From positions 5,045,501-5,109,500 of the forward strand of contig NZ_AP024488.1 of the NCBI RefSeq assembly GCF_021654575.1: 64,000 bases of DNA, written 5' to 3'. This document shows, piece by piece, positions 43,164-52,349 of the stretch; within the stretch, counting starts at the first letter, position 1, and each line of letters opens with the position of its first letter. The translations under genes and the position numbers were made by a program. The notes beneath the pieces are model-generated. The model saw only the letters and a program-made list of their open reading frames with translations. It had not been told where the DNA came from and did no database searches. The stretch comes from Desulfoluna limicola. Its GTDB lineage: Bacteria; Desulfobacterota; Desulfobacteria; Desulfobacterales; Desulfolunaceae.

Positions 43164-44108
43164 ATGAAAGAGATGGCATCCCTCCTGAGGATTGTCGCAG
43201 ATGAGACACGGCTTCGTGTTCTGCGGCTTCTTTCGGAGACCCCCCTTAACGTGACGGAGCTGACGACAATTCTCGGCCTGGCTCAGTCCGGTATCTCCAA
43301 GCAGGTGGGGACCCTTAAAAAAGCCGGGCTGGTTCGGGAGCGGCGTGAAGGGCTGAAGACCTTCTACCGCCTCTCGGAAGAGAGCGAAGTACCGGAGGAA
43401 GGCCGCCCGCTTTGGGCCCTTCTTATGGAACGGGTCCGCACAGCCGAGGACAGCCGTCACGACCTGGTGCGCCTTGCCGAAACCCTTGAGAAACGAGAAG
43501 GGGCGGCCCCCGGCCTCCATGAACGACTTCTCGCCCCTGGAGAATCCTGGCACGCCTGGTCCCGCATGCTTATGACCCTCTTGCCACCCATGGAACGGGC
43601 CGTGGACCTTGGCTGCGGCAGCGGCATCCTCGCCGCGGAACTTGCCCGGGTCTGTGATGAGGTCGTCGGCGTGGACATCAGCAGCCAGGCCCTCTCCGCA
43701 GCGCGTGCCCACGCAGAACGGGTGGGCCTTGCCAATGTCCGCTTTATCGAAGGGGACATGACCACCCTCGACCTCCCGGACGGCTGCTGCGATGTCGCGG
43801 TCCTCTCCCAGACCCTCCATCACCTGCCCGACCCGATGACAGGACTCAAGGTGGCGGCACGACTCCTGAAACCCGGTGGACGCCTGATCCTTATGGAACT
43901 CCTGCCCCACGACGAGGCCTGGGTTACAGAAAAACTGGGCCACCTCCATCTCGGCTTCTCCGCCACCGACCTGGAATCCATGATGGAACAAGCCGGCTTT
44001 AAGATCACCTCCCTGGAAACCCTGCCCCCGTTGCGAGGTGAACGCTTCCGAGCGGTCCAAGGGTGTGCGGTGTGGGGGGAAAGAGACGTGCCTCCGGCGG
44101 CGAGGTGA
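43164..44108 (+). CDS. ArsR-family regulator fused to SAM-dependent methyltransferase
   Basis: 314 residues. N-terminal winged helix (about 1-90: LRIVADETRLRVLRLLSE, VTELTTILGLAQSGISKQVG, LVRERREGLKTFY), a linker, then a class I methyltransferase (about 130-295: AVDLGCGSGILAAELA, VVGVDIS, DVAVLSQTLHHLPDP, GGRLILMELLPH). Such fusions sit beside methionine-cycle genes, and here metH follows 331 bases downstream, so SAM or SAH sensing to control metH is plausible. ATG at 43164 follows GCGGAGCGAGCAG. The last residues (VPPAAR) and the stop codon are encoded by the start of a palindromic element. Confidence 0.87.
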   Translation: MKEMASLLRIVADETRLRVLRLLSETPLNVTELTTILGLAQSGISKQVGTLKKAGLVRERREGLKTFYRLSEESEVPEEGRPLWALLMERVRTAEDSRHDLVRLAETLEKREGAAPGLHERLLAPGESWHAWSRMLMTLLPPMERAVDLGCGSGILAAELARVCDEVVGVDISSQALSAARAHAERVGLANVRFIEGDMTTLDLPDGCCDVAVLSQTLHHLPDPMTGLKVAARLLKPGGRLILMELLPHDEAWVTEKLGHLHLGFSATDLESMMEQAGFKITSLETLPPLRGERFRAVQGCAVWGERDVPPAAR

Positions 44109-44399
44109 GCCACCTCGAAAGCAGATTGCGAATGCACTTTGTCCCTCGTTCCTCGGGCCAAATTGCATTCGCCTGTGCCGCGGGCTGCGCCCGCCTCCAG
44201 CATTGAGGACTGGGCAAACGGTTTTACAAGCTTCGATATGCTGTGGATACCCATGCATAGAGTGCTCCACGGCATATGTTAGAATATCAGTTTCCTCCAC
44301 GGGCGCAGCCCGTCAGCGAATGTGAATGGCCTGAGGAACGAGGGCCAGGAGCATTCGCGAACCAGGGGTGCAGGGGGTTACCCCCTGCCCGCCGGAGGC
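44090..44399. repeat. Palindromic element pair between regulator and metH
   Basis: Left A end GCCTCCGGCGG (44090-44100) with central arms GCGAATGCA/TGCATTCGC (44128-44172), and right A end CCGCCGGAGGC (44389-44399) with hairpin CAGGGGGTTACCCCCTG. GGGCTGCGCCC and GGGCGCAGCCC lie inside. The left end supplies the regulator's stop codon. Confidence 0.87.
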
Positions 44400-44439
44400 T
44401 TGCTTTTTTGATACGATTTAACTGTGAAGGTATGACGTA

Positions 44440-47400
44440 ATGACGATGTATGATGAGTTTTTGAGTTATGTGAAGGACAATGTGGTGTTGTTGGACGGGG
44501 CCATGGGCACCATGATTCAGCAGCTGGGGTTGACGCCTGCGGATTTCGGGGGGGAGACCTACCTGATGTTGAGCGACCTGCTCAGCTTTTCACGGCCTGA
44601 CGATCTGATGGAGATTCACCTGCAGTATCTGCGGGCCGGATCTCATGCCATAGAGACCAACACCTTCGGTGCTAGCGCGTTGCGGCTCGAAGAGTATGAT
44701 TTTACCAATCTGGATACCTCAGCATTCAGGGGTGTGCCGGAGGGCGTGGACCTCTCCTCCCTTTCCGCCCAGGAGATGGCCCGGGAGATGAACCTGGCGG
44801 CGGCTCAAGTGGCGCGTCGAGCGGTGGATGCCCACAAGGCCGATGCCGATTACGACGGACGTCCACTTTACGTGGTTGGGTCCATCGGGCCTTCCAACTA
44901 CGTGCTGTCCCCCACGGATGCCGATTTGAAGCGGGGCACCTGGGAGCTTATTGAAGAGAACTTTATCCATCAGGTGACAGCCCTCATCGACGGCGGGGTG
45001 GATATTCTCCTTTTTGAAACCCAGCAGGACATCCTGGAGTTGAAAGCGGCCATCAGCGGGGCCATGAAGGCCATGGCCGCCAAGGGGGTCCGGCTCCCCG
45101 TCATGTCCCAGGTGACGGTGAATGAGTTCTCCCGCATGCAGATCTTCAACACCGAGATTGTGGCGGCCTCCACCACCCTTTCTGCCTGCGGTGTGGATGT
45201 GTTCGGCATCAACTGTTCCATCGGGCCGGACCTCATGGAGCCCACGGTAAAGAAGCTCGCGGAGACCCAGGAGATCCCCATCTCCATTCTGCCCAACGCG
45301 GGCATGCCCGAGTCTGAGTTCGGTCGCACGGTCTACAAGCTGTCCCCCAAGGATTTTGCCGATCAACTGGAGAAGTTCGTCACCATCTATGGGGTGAACA
45401 TGGTGGGTGGGTGCTGCGGCACCAGTCCGGATCATATCCGAGCGGTGTCCGAACGCCTGAAGGGTGTGGCGCCGGCCCGTCGCACGCCGGACGGCCTCTT
45501 GCGCCTTTCCGGTCCCCAGGAGAGCGTGGTCATCGAAGAGGGGGCATTCCTTCGCATTGGCGAGCGGCTCAACGTGCGTGGTTCCAAGAAGGTGCGGGAT
45601 GCTGTCGAGAGCGACGGCCCCATGGACGTGGATGCCCTGGCCGAAGTGGTGCGTGAGCAGATCGAAGATCTGGGCACCTCGGTTCTCGATGTCTGCATGG
45701 ACTCCAACGTGGTCGAAACCTCTGAGGTGCTGCCCCAGGTGATCCAGGCCATGACCGGTGATTTCAAGGGTGTCATGAGCCTTGACTCCTTTGACCCCGA
45801 GGCGCTGGCCGAGGCTGTGAAAGCATATCCCGGGCGTCCTCTGATCAACTCCATCTCCATGGAGAGCGTGGAGGGCGGCATCAGCAAGGCGGAGGAGATC
45901 CTGAAGACCACGGCCTTTCACTCGCCCCTTTACATCGGCCTCTGTGCCGATGACACCGGTCCTGCGCAGAAATCTGACGAGAAGGTCCGCATCGCCAAGT
46001 CCATGGTGGACGTGTGCGGAAAGTACGGCATCGCACCCCGTCAGCTCTTTGTGGACATCAACGCCTTTCCCATCGGGTCCGAGTCCGAAGAGGGCTTGAA
46101 CTTCGCCATGGAGTCTCTTAACTCCATTCCCAAGATCAAGGCGCTGGCACCGGGGGTGAAGACCACCATCGGCGTGAGTAACCTCACCAACGGGTTGGCG
46201 AAGAAGCCTTACATGCGCATGGTGCTTACCTCGGTCTTCCTGGACGAGGGGCGCAAGCTGGGGCTGGATGCGGCCATCGTCAACCCCAACCATTATGTCC
46301 CTGTGGAGAGCATCGACAAAAACGATTACGAGATGGCCCTTGCCATTATTCTCAAGCGGGACATGGACGCCTTTGCCGAGCTGGAAGAGGTGGCCGAAGC
46401 CAAGAGCGGCCTGCGCAAGGTGAAGAAGAAAAACTACGACGACCTGCCTGCCGATGAAGCGGTGTGCGAGCGCATCAAGGATGGCGTGCGAGAGGCACGG
46501 CCCGGAACCCTTGACGTCCGTGGCGCTGAGTTTGCCTACAAGGACGCCGTGGTGCTCCAGGCGGCCGAGGCCCTGAAAACCATCGAGCCCATCGACTTTA
46601 TCTCCGGCCACCTCATGGCGGCCATGGAGGAGCTGGGGGCGCGCTTTGCCCGTGGCGAGGTCTCTCTGCCCCACCTGTTGAAGTCTGCAGATGTCATGAA
46701 GCAGGTGATGAACTACATCGAAGCGGTTCTCGGCACCTCCGAAGGGGGCGCGGTCACTTACAAGGGGACCCTTGTTCTGGGAACCGTGTTCCAGGATGTT
46801 CACAGCATCGGCAAGGACCTTACCCGGACCCTTTTGGAGAACTACGGCTACAGGGTTATTGACCTGGGCGTTCAGGTTCCCCTGGCCGATTTCATTGAGA
46901 CGGCCAAGCGGGAGAAGGCTGACGCCATCGGCATGAGCTCTCTGCTGGTGCAGACCGCAGGCCACATGATCACCGTGGCGGCCATGGCCAAGGCGGAACA
47001 TCTGGATATTCCCCTCCTCATCGGGGGGGCTCCGGTAAACATGAAGCACGCAGCGTCCGTTGCCATGGCCGGAGACGATAATTCTGACACCATGCGATCG
47101 GATGTTTTCTATTGCGATTCGTCCATGACCTGCGTCAACGTCATGGAGAACCTCTGCGGAGGTAACCGGGACGCCTTTATCGCGTCAAATGGCGAGGCCC
47201 TGAAAGCCGCCATGAGTGGAAAACCAGCGGTGAACCCTGAGGACCTTCCTGCCCTGGAGATCTCCTTTGACGGGCTCACCGACTCCATCTGTCACGGCAC
47301 CATGACCTTCTCTCCCAAGGTGGAGGACATTCCCTTGAACCGAAAGTCTCTTCTGGCCCTTAACTGGCGGGAAGGGAGCCGGATGAAGCGCCTGGAGCGG

Positions 47401-48009
47401 GGGCTTACCGATGAAGAAGCCAACGCCGAGATCGACACCTGGCTGAAAGATGCCGGTGAGAACGGCTGGGTTGTCCCCAAGGGACGCGTGGCCCTCTACC
47501 CCTGCAACAGCGATGGCGACGACCTCGTGGTCTACGACCCGGATGCCCATGGCGTGGAGCTTTGCCGCATCCCCATGCCGCTGATGGCCCTGGACGGCAA
47601 GCAGGTGAGCCTCGCCCGCTACTTCCGTCCCGTCTCCGATGGGGTGACAGATGTGGTGGGCTTCCAGATGGCCACGGCAGGCCTTGCCTCCGCCAAACAG
47701 GTGGATGCCTTCCAGAATGAGAGCGAATCCGCCTCTGCTCATCTTCTCCAGGGCGTGGCAGATCGCGTGGCCGAAGACTTCGCTGCCTGCCTCAACGAGC
47801 GGGTCAAAGAGATGGCCGGGTTCTCCAATGGACACGGCAAACGCTTCAGCCCCGGCTACCCCGGCGTGAAGCTTGAAGCCAACCGCCAGATCTACAGCCT
47901 CCTCGGCGGCGAAAGCCTGGGCGCCATTCTTACGGATGCCGGCGGCTTCTACCCCACCAGCTCCACGGCAGCCATCGTCTGTTTCCACCCGGAGGTGAAG
48001 TACTTCTAA
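44440..48009 (+). CDS. metH: Cobalamin-dependent methionine synthase
   Basis: 1189 residues, full length with all modules. Homocysteine domain (about 1-345) with zinc Cys259 (INCSIGP), Cys325 and Cys326 (GGCCGTS); methyl-tetrahydrofolate pterin domain (about 365-640, RLNVRGSKKVRDA); cobalamin domain (about 670-910) with the axial His788 in FQDVHSIGKDL; and the C-terminal reactivation domain (about 950-1189) with the SAM-binding RFSPGYPGVKLE. It transfers methyl from CH3-H4folate to homocysteine. GAAGG precedes the ATG. The gene is flanked by inverted palindromic elements 40 bases before the start and 18 bases after the stop. No B12 or SAM riboswitch is visible in the 330-base leader. Confidence 0.97.
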   Translation: MTMYDEFLSYVKDNVVLLDGAMGTMIQQLGLTPADFGGETYLMLSDLLSFSRPDDLMEIHLQYLRAGSHAIETNTFGASALRLEEYDFTNLDTSAFRGVPEGVDLSSLSAQEMAREMNLAAAQVARRAVDAHKADADYDGRPLYVVGSIGPSNYVLSPTDADLKRGTWELIEENFIHQVTALIDGGVDILLFETQQDILELKAAISGAMKAMAAKGVRLPVMSQVTVNEFSRMQIFNTEIVAASTTLSACGVDVFGINCSIGPDLMEPTVKKLAETQEIPISILPNAGMPESEFGRTVYKLSPKDFADQLEKFVTIYGVNMVGGCCGTSPDHIRAVSERLKGVAPARRTPDGLLRLSGPQESVVIEEGAFLRIGERLNVRGSKKVRDAVESDGPMDVDALAEVVREQIEDLGTSVLDVCMDSNVVETSEVLPQVIQAMTGDFKGVMSLDSFDPEALAEAVKAYPGRPLINSISMESVEGGISKAEEILKTTAFHSPLYIGLCADDTGPAQKSDEKVRIAKSMVDVCGKYGIAPRQLFVDINAFPIGSESEEGLNFAMESLNSIPKIKALAPGVKTTIGVSNLTNGLAKKPYMRMVLTSVFLDEGRKLGLDAAIVNPNHYVPVESIDKNDYEMALAIILKRDMDAFAELEEVAEAKSGLRKVKKKNYDDLPADEAVCERIKDGVREARPGTLDVRGAEFAYKDAVVLQAAEALKTIEPIDFISGHLMAAMEELGARFARGEVSLPHLLKSADVMKQVMNYIEAVLGTSEGGAVTYKGTLVLGTVFQDVHSIGKDLTRTLLENYGYRVIDLGVQVPLADFIETAKREKADAIGMSSLLVQTAGHMITVAAMAKAEHLDIPLLIGGAPVNMKHAASVAMAGDDNSDTMRSDVFYCDSSMTCVNVMENLCGGNRDAFIASNGEALKAAMSGKPAVNPEDLPALEISFDGLTDSICHGTMTFSPKVEDIPLNRKSLLALNWREGSRMKRLERGLTDEEANAEIDTWLKDAGENGWVVPKGRVALYPCNSDGDDLVVYDPDAHGVELCRIPMPLMALDGKQVSLARYFRPVSDGVTDVVGFQMATAGLASAKQVDAFQNESESASAHLLQGVADRVAEDFAACLNERVKEMAGFSNGHGKRFSPGYPGVKLEANRQIYSLLGGESLGAILTDAGGFYPTSSTAAIVCFHPEVKYF

Positions 48010-48027
48010 GGGGAGAAAAAAAAGCCT

Positions 48028-48119
48028 GCCTCCAGCGGCAAGGTGAGCCACCTTGAAAGCGGGTTTGCGAATGCGATACGGACTCCATAACTTGAAGTCT
48101 GTCGCGTTCGCATTCGCGT
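48028..48119. repeat. Palindromic element copy, A end, divergent centre
   Basis: Decayed end GCCTCCAGCGG (48028-48038), hairpin AAGGTGAGCCACCTT, arms GCGAATGCGA and TCGCATTCGC-type around an unrelated loop. Begins 18 bases after metH. Confidence 0.75.
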
Positions 48120-48585
48120 GAGGGCAGGGGGAGTGCATCATGCATCACAGTTGTCAGCGGTGCTGTTCGTTTCTTCATATTGCCTGAAAGGACGTATGCT
48201 TGGCGGGTGGGCATCACGACTATTTTTAGTCGTCTTCCCCGGCTGCTGGGTACGTGAAGGCCCCTGTGTTGCATGTTTTCTGAACGCATATCGCCCTTTG
48301 AAGAGCCGAGAGACCGGGGTCCCATGTGTGAGAACCGGTATGCGTTTACAACAGGGGTAAATATACAGGGCAATGAAATATACCGTGACGGGTGAGTTCG
48401 TGCACCATATTGGCAGAGTGAATACCCCTGTTTCCACAAAATAATGTGCATTGCCTGTATTAGGTACGGATAATGATTATGGCCGGGAGAGGTGCTGAGT
48501 GCGGTATCCACAACACCCGAAGAATTCGGCACCTTTTTGCTAAAGGCTCGGCCTTGACAACCCGGAGTTCAGGTACCACATTGTA

Positions 48586-48626
48586 GGGGTTTCAGGATGC
48601 GTTGCGCATCTTGAAACCCCTTTTTT
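48586..48626 (+). terminator. Terminator-like hairpin, possible tiny transcript
   Basis: GGGGTTTCAGGATGCG and CGCATCTTGAAACCCC pair with one wobble, then TTTTTT. TTGACA at 48554-48559 could drive a very short RNA ending here; the -10 box is poor. Confidence 0.65.
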
Positions 48627-48661
48627 GGTTTTGAACATATCAGCGCTAATACGGCCTGAAT

Positions 48662-48749
48662 CTAAGGCCGCTGCGATTTGACCCGAGGAACGAGGGCCAA
48701 AGCGCAGCGGCAATATGCTTTCGAGGTGGCTCACCTCGCCGCCGGAGGC
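48662..48749. repeat. Palindromic element copy, A end (reverse)
   Basis: Central arms GCCGCTGCG (48667-48675) and CGCAGCGGC (48703-48711) around CGAGGAACGAG, terminal hairpin CGAGGTGGCTCACCTCG, end CCGCCGGAGGC (48739-48749), T-tract outside. Ends 48 bases before uvrA. Confidence 0.87.
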
Positions 48750-48797
48750 ACGCTTTTTCGCTGTTCGATATACGATGTTGGAAGGTGGTGACATACG

Positions 48798-51701
48798 ATG
48801 GACGAGATGAAGGATACCAAGGGTGTGGAGCTGGACGCGGTGCTTGTGAAGGGCGCGCGGGAGCACAACCTGAAAAACATAGACATAGCCATCCCCAAGA
48901 AGAAGCTGGTGGTGGTGACCGGGGTTTCCGGATCGGGCAAGTCGAGTCTTGCCTTTGACACGATTTATGCCGAGGGGCAGCGGCGGTATGTGGAGTCCCT
49001 TTCCGCTTACGCGCGTCAGTTCATCGGCCAGATGGAAAAGCCCAAGTACGAGACCATCCGCGGGCTTTCCCCCACCATTGCCATCGAGCAGAAGGCGGCG
49101 AGCAAGAACCCGCGCTCCACGGTGGGCACCATCACGGAGATTTACGACTACCTGCGCGTGTTGTTTGCCCGGGTGGGGGATCAGCACTGCATCAAATGCG
49201 GCAGCAAGGTGGGGCGCGGCGATGCCGAGTCCATGGTGCACCAGATCCTGGCGTTGCCACCGACCACGAAGATTCTGATCCTGGCGCCTCGGGTGGAGAA
49301 CCGAAAAGGGGAGCACAAGGATCTTTTTGAGAGCCTGCGCAACGACGGTTTCGGCCGGGTTCGCATCGATGGCGTGGTCCATGAGCTGGAGGACGTCCAG
49401 GGGCTGGCCAAGAACAAGAAGCACAACATCGAGGTGGTGGTGGACCGTCTCTCCATCAAAGATGGCGAGGAGTTCCGAAAGCGCCTCACCGATTCCGTGG
49501 AGACGGCCTTGAAAAGTGGCAATGGCGAGATCATCATCCACGTGGTGGGTCGTGAGGACATCCGCATGAGCGAAGCGCGCTCCTGTTGCGGCATCGCCTA
49601 CCCTGAGCCCGAGCCATCGCTTTTCTCTTTCAACTCCCCTTTGGGCATGTGCCCCGAGTGCAACGGCATCGGCACCCACCTCGTCATGGACGAGGAGAAG
49701 ATCGTTCCCGACCCCTCCCTCACCATTCGTCAGGGGGCCGTGGTGCCCTGGAAGAACTATTTCCTCAAGGAAGAGGACCTCGGCTCCGGCGGCTGGGGCG
49801 CGAGCCAGCTGGTCGCCATGGAGGAGCAGTGGGGCATCGATTTTGACACCCCCTGGGAGAAGATGGACGCCTGGATGAAGGAGATCGTCCTTTTTGGCTC
49901 CAACGGCCGCACCCTGGTGGTGGACTGGAACTCCAAGTCCGTGAAGGGGGAGGTCACGACCTCCTTTGAGGGGCTGGTGCATGAGATGATGCGACGCTAC
50001 CACCAGAGCCACTCCGAGCGGCGCAAGAAATGGTACGCTTCCTTCATGAGCTCCAAGCAGTGCCGAAGTTGTGAAGGCAGACGGCTCAAACCCGAGGTTC
50101 TTCATATTCTCGTGGACGGGATCTCCATCATCGACGTGACCTCCATGACCATTACCCAGGCCCATGATTTCATCCGGAAGTTGGATCTCTCGGGCAACCG
50201 GAAGGTGATCGCCGAAGAGCTGATCAAGGAGATCGGGGACCGCCTCGGTTTTCTTGTGAACGTCGGGCTTGATTACCTCACCCTGGATCGCAGCGGCCCC
50301 ACCCTCTCCGGTGGAGAGTCTCAGCGGATCCGTCTCGCCTCCCAGGTGGGTTCCGAGCTTACCGGGGTGCTCTACATCCTCGACGAGCCCTCCATCGGCC
50401 TGCACCAGCGGGACAACGTCAAATTGCTAAAGACCCTCTGCCACCTGAGGGACATCGGCAACAGCCTCATTGTTGTGGAGCACGACCAGGAGACCATCGA
50501 ATGTGCCGACTGGGTGGTGGACATGGGCCCCGGTGCCGGCCACCTTGGTGGCCAGGTGGTGGCGGAGGGGACGCCTGCGTCCCTGATGACCCAGAAAAAC
50601 TCCATTACCGGTGATTTCCTCGCGGGCCGCAAGGCCATTGAGGTGCCGGAGAAGCGGCGCGTGGTCAAAAAGAAAGGGCACCCCAAGGTGGTGGTGAAGG
50701 GGGCCGTTGAGAACAACCTCAAGGGGGACGACGTGGCGATCCCCATCGGCCTCTTTGTGGCGGTGACCGGTGTCTCGGGGGCGGGGAAATCGACCCTTAT
50801 CAACCAGATCCTCTACCCGGCCCTTTCCCGTCGCCTCAACGGCGGCACCATGCAGGTGGGACGCCACAAGAAGATCGAAGGCCTTGAGCACCTCGACAAG
50901 GTGATCAACATCGATCAGCGGCCCATCGGCCGCACCCCGCGCAGCAACCCGGCCACCTACACCAAGGTGTTCGATCACATCCGGGATCTTTTTGCCATGC
51001 TGCCCGAGTCCCAGGCCCGTGGGTACAAGAAGGGTCGCTACTCCTTCAACGTCAAGGGCGGGCGCTGCGAAACCTGCAGCGGTGACGGCTTCCTCAAGGT
51101 GGAGATGCACTTTCTGGCGGACGTCTACGTCCCCTGCGAGAGCTGCCGGGGCAAGCGTTTCAACGAAGCCACCCTGGAGATCAAGTACAACGGCCACTCC
51201 ATCAGTGACGTGCTGGACCTCTCCGTGAGACAGGCACGAGACCTGTTTCAGCACCATCCCAAGATTACCACCGTTCTCGACACCCTGCTGGACGTGGGGC
51301 TCAGCTACATCAAGCTGGGACAGGCGGCCACCACCCTTTCGGGGGGCGAGGCCCAGCGCATCAAGCTGGCCCGGGAACTCTCCAAGCGAAGCACCGGCAG
51401 GACCCTTTACATCCTTGATGAACCCACCACCGGACTCCACTTCGAGGACGTGAGAAAACTTCTGGAGGTGCTTCAGCGACTCACCGAAGGGGGCAACACC
51501 GTGGTGGTCATCGAGCACAACCTCGACGTGATCAAGAGCGCCGACTGGATCGTGGACATGGGGCCCGACGGTGGCGAAGGCGGCGGCAGCGTGGTGGTGG
51601 AAGGCTCCCCGGAAACGGTGGCAGCCTCTGGTAAGGGGCACACAGCGCCCTTCCTGGCCGCCATGCTCCATGTCGACGGATTGAAGAAGCTGGCCAACTA
51701 A
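48798..51701 (+). CDS. uvrA: Excinuclease ABC subunit A
   Basis: 967 residues, full length. Two ABC halves: Walker A GVSGSGKSS (42-50) and GVSGAGKST (about 657-665), signature motifs LSGGESQRIRLASQ and LSGGEAQRIKLARE, Walker B LYILDEPSIGL and LYILDEPTTGL. Zinc modules CPECNGIG...CRSCEGRRL and CETCSGDGF...CESCRGKRF (about 757-785). It recognises DNA damage with UvrB in nucleotide excision repair. GGAAGGTGG precedes the ATG. Monocistronic and flanked by inverted palindromic elements (48 bases before, 46 after). No LexA-type box is evident in the short leader. Confidence 0.97.
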   Translation: MDEMKDTKGVELDAVLVKGAREHNLKNIDIAIPKKKLVVVTGVSGSGKSSLAFDTIYAEGQRRYVESLSAYARQFIGQMEKPKYETIRGLSPTIAIEQKAASKNPRSTVGTITEIYDYLRVLFARVGDQHCIKCGSKVGRGDAESMVHQILALPPTTKILILAPRVENRKGEHKDLFESLRNDGFGRVRIDGVVHELEDVQGLAKNKKHNIEVVVDRLSIKDGEEFRKRLTDSVETALKSGNGEIIIHVVGREDIRMSEARSCCGIAYPEPEPSLFSFNSPLGMCPECNGIGTHLVMDEEKIVPDPSLTIRQGAVVPWKNYFLKEEDLGSGGWGASQLVAMEEQWGIDFDTPWEKMDAWMKEIVLFGSNGRTLVVDWNSKSVKGEVTTSFEGLVHEMMRRYHQSHSERRKKWYASFMSSKQCRSCEGRRLKPEVLHILVDGISIIDVTSMTITQAHDFIRKLDLSGNRKVIAEELIKEIGDRLGFLVNVGLDYLTLDRSGPTLSGGESQRIRLASQVGSELTGVLYILDEPSIGLHQRDNVKLLKTLCHLRDIGNSLIVVEHDQETIECADWVVDMGPGAGHLGGQVVAEGTPASLMTQKNSITGDFLAGRKAIEVPEKRRVVKKKGHPKVVVKGAVENNLKGDDVAIPIGLFVAVTGVSGAGKSTLINQILYPALSRRLNGGTMQVGRHKKIEGLEHLDKVINIDQRPIGRTPRSNPATYTKVFDHIRDLFAMLPESQARGYKKGRYSFNVKGGRCETCSGDGFLKVEMHFLADVYVPCESCRGKRFNEATLEIKYNGHSISDVLDLSVRQARDLFQHHPKITTVLDTLLDVGLSYIKLGQAATTLSGGEAQRIKLARELSKRSTGRTLYILDEPTTGLHFEDVRKLLEVLQRLTEGGNTVVVIEHNLDVIKSADWIVDMGPDGGEGGGSVVVEGSPETVAASGKGHTAPFLAAMLHVDGLKKLAN

Positions 51702-52349
51702 GGCGATTGAGAACGGGCAGCAGGGCACAGATAAGTGCCAAACGCATGCCTCCGGCGGCGAGGGTGGCGAAGCCACTGTAGCGAAAACACCTCGAAAGCG
51801 GGTTGCCATTGCGCTTCGCCCCTCGTTCCTCGTGGCAAATCGCAATGGCGTTCGCCGCGGACTGCGCCCGCCTCTAACGTCGGAGATGTTTCGAAATGTG
51901 ACACAAGCTCCGCAAGGCTGTGGCACAGTGATATTGATTCACTGTTTTCGGCTTTCTTCATCGCCATCCAAGCGATACGATATGACAACAAGGTCTTCAG
52001 AACCTTGATTGGCAGCCATATCCGTGACTGCCACCGCTAAGAGTCACGTGGGTATTTCGATGTTATTCGAAAGGCCGGAAGATTAAAAAAACGGGCCTTG
52101 TCCGGGCACCCGTGGTATAGTTTATCAGTTATGGCCCTTTCTTCTCAGGCGACACGCCCCTCCCTAACCACCTGAAACCGGGCGATGATACCCACAGCCG
52201 CGTGTTCCTCCGGTTTGACAAGTGAAGGTCGTTTCAGTATCATGCAAGGCTTGGAATTTTATGAGGTCGTGAAGATGTGCCGGGCGCTTTCAACGTCGAC
52301 TTTTTACGAACGCATCATAATTGGCGCTTAGAATCACGGGGTTTTTTAC
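51702..52349. other. Gene-free region after uvrA
   Basis: A palindromic element (51748-51874) fills the first fifth. The rest has no gene that I can support. Confidence 0.45.
51748..51874. repeat. Palindromic element copy, A end with enlarged terminal hairpin
   Basis: GCCTCCGGCGG (51748-51758), CGAGGTG-type arm interrupted by GGCGAAGCCACTGTAGCGAAAA, central arms GCCATTGCG (51805-51813) and CGCAATGGC (51841-51849) around CTCGTTCCTCG, then GGACTGCGCCCG. Confidence 0.82.

Larger units (their letters stand above)
48010..48797. other. Gene-free region between metH and uvrA
   Basis: 788 bases with two palindromic elements (48028-48119, 48662-48749) and a terminator-like hairpin (48586-48626) with TTGACA at 48554 just upstream. 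No protein-like frame. Confidence 0.5.

Noticed and set aside
43041..44300. Open frame antisense to the ArsR-methyltransferase, crossing a repeat element
   Set aside because: Half of it is translated repeat; no family resemblance.
44109..44439. SAM or cobalamin riboswitch upstream of metH
   Set aside because: The leader is repeat element sequence; none of the conserved riboswitch boxes is present.
44719..47049. 776-codon open frame antisense to metH
   Set aside because: It mirrors metH codon structure in GC-rich DNA, is rich in His, Gly and Leu, resembles no protein family, and metH is intact on the other strand.
48540..51926. Long open frames antisense to uvrA (48540-50405 and 50427-51926)
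   Set aside because: Low-complexity translations opposite a complete uvrA; explained by third-position GC bias.
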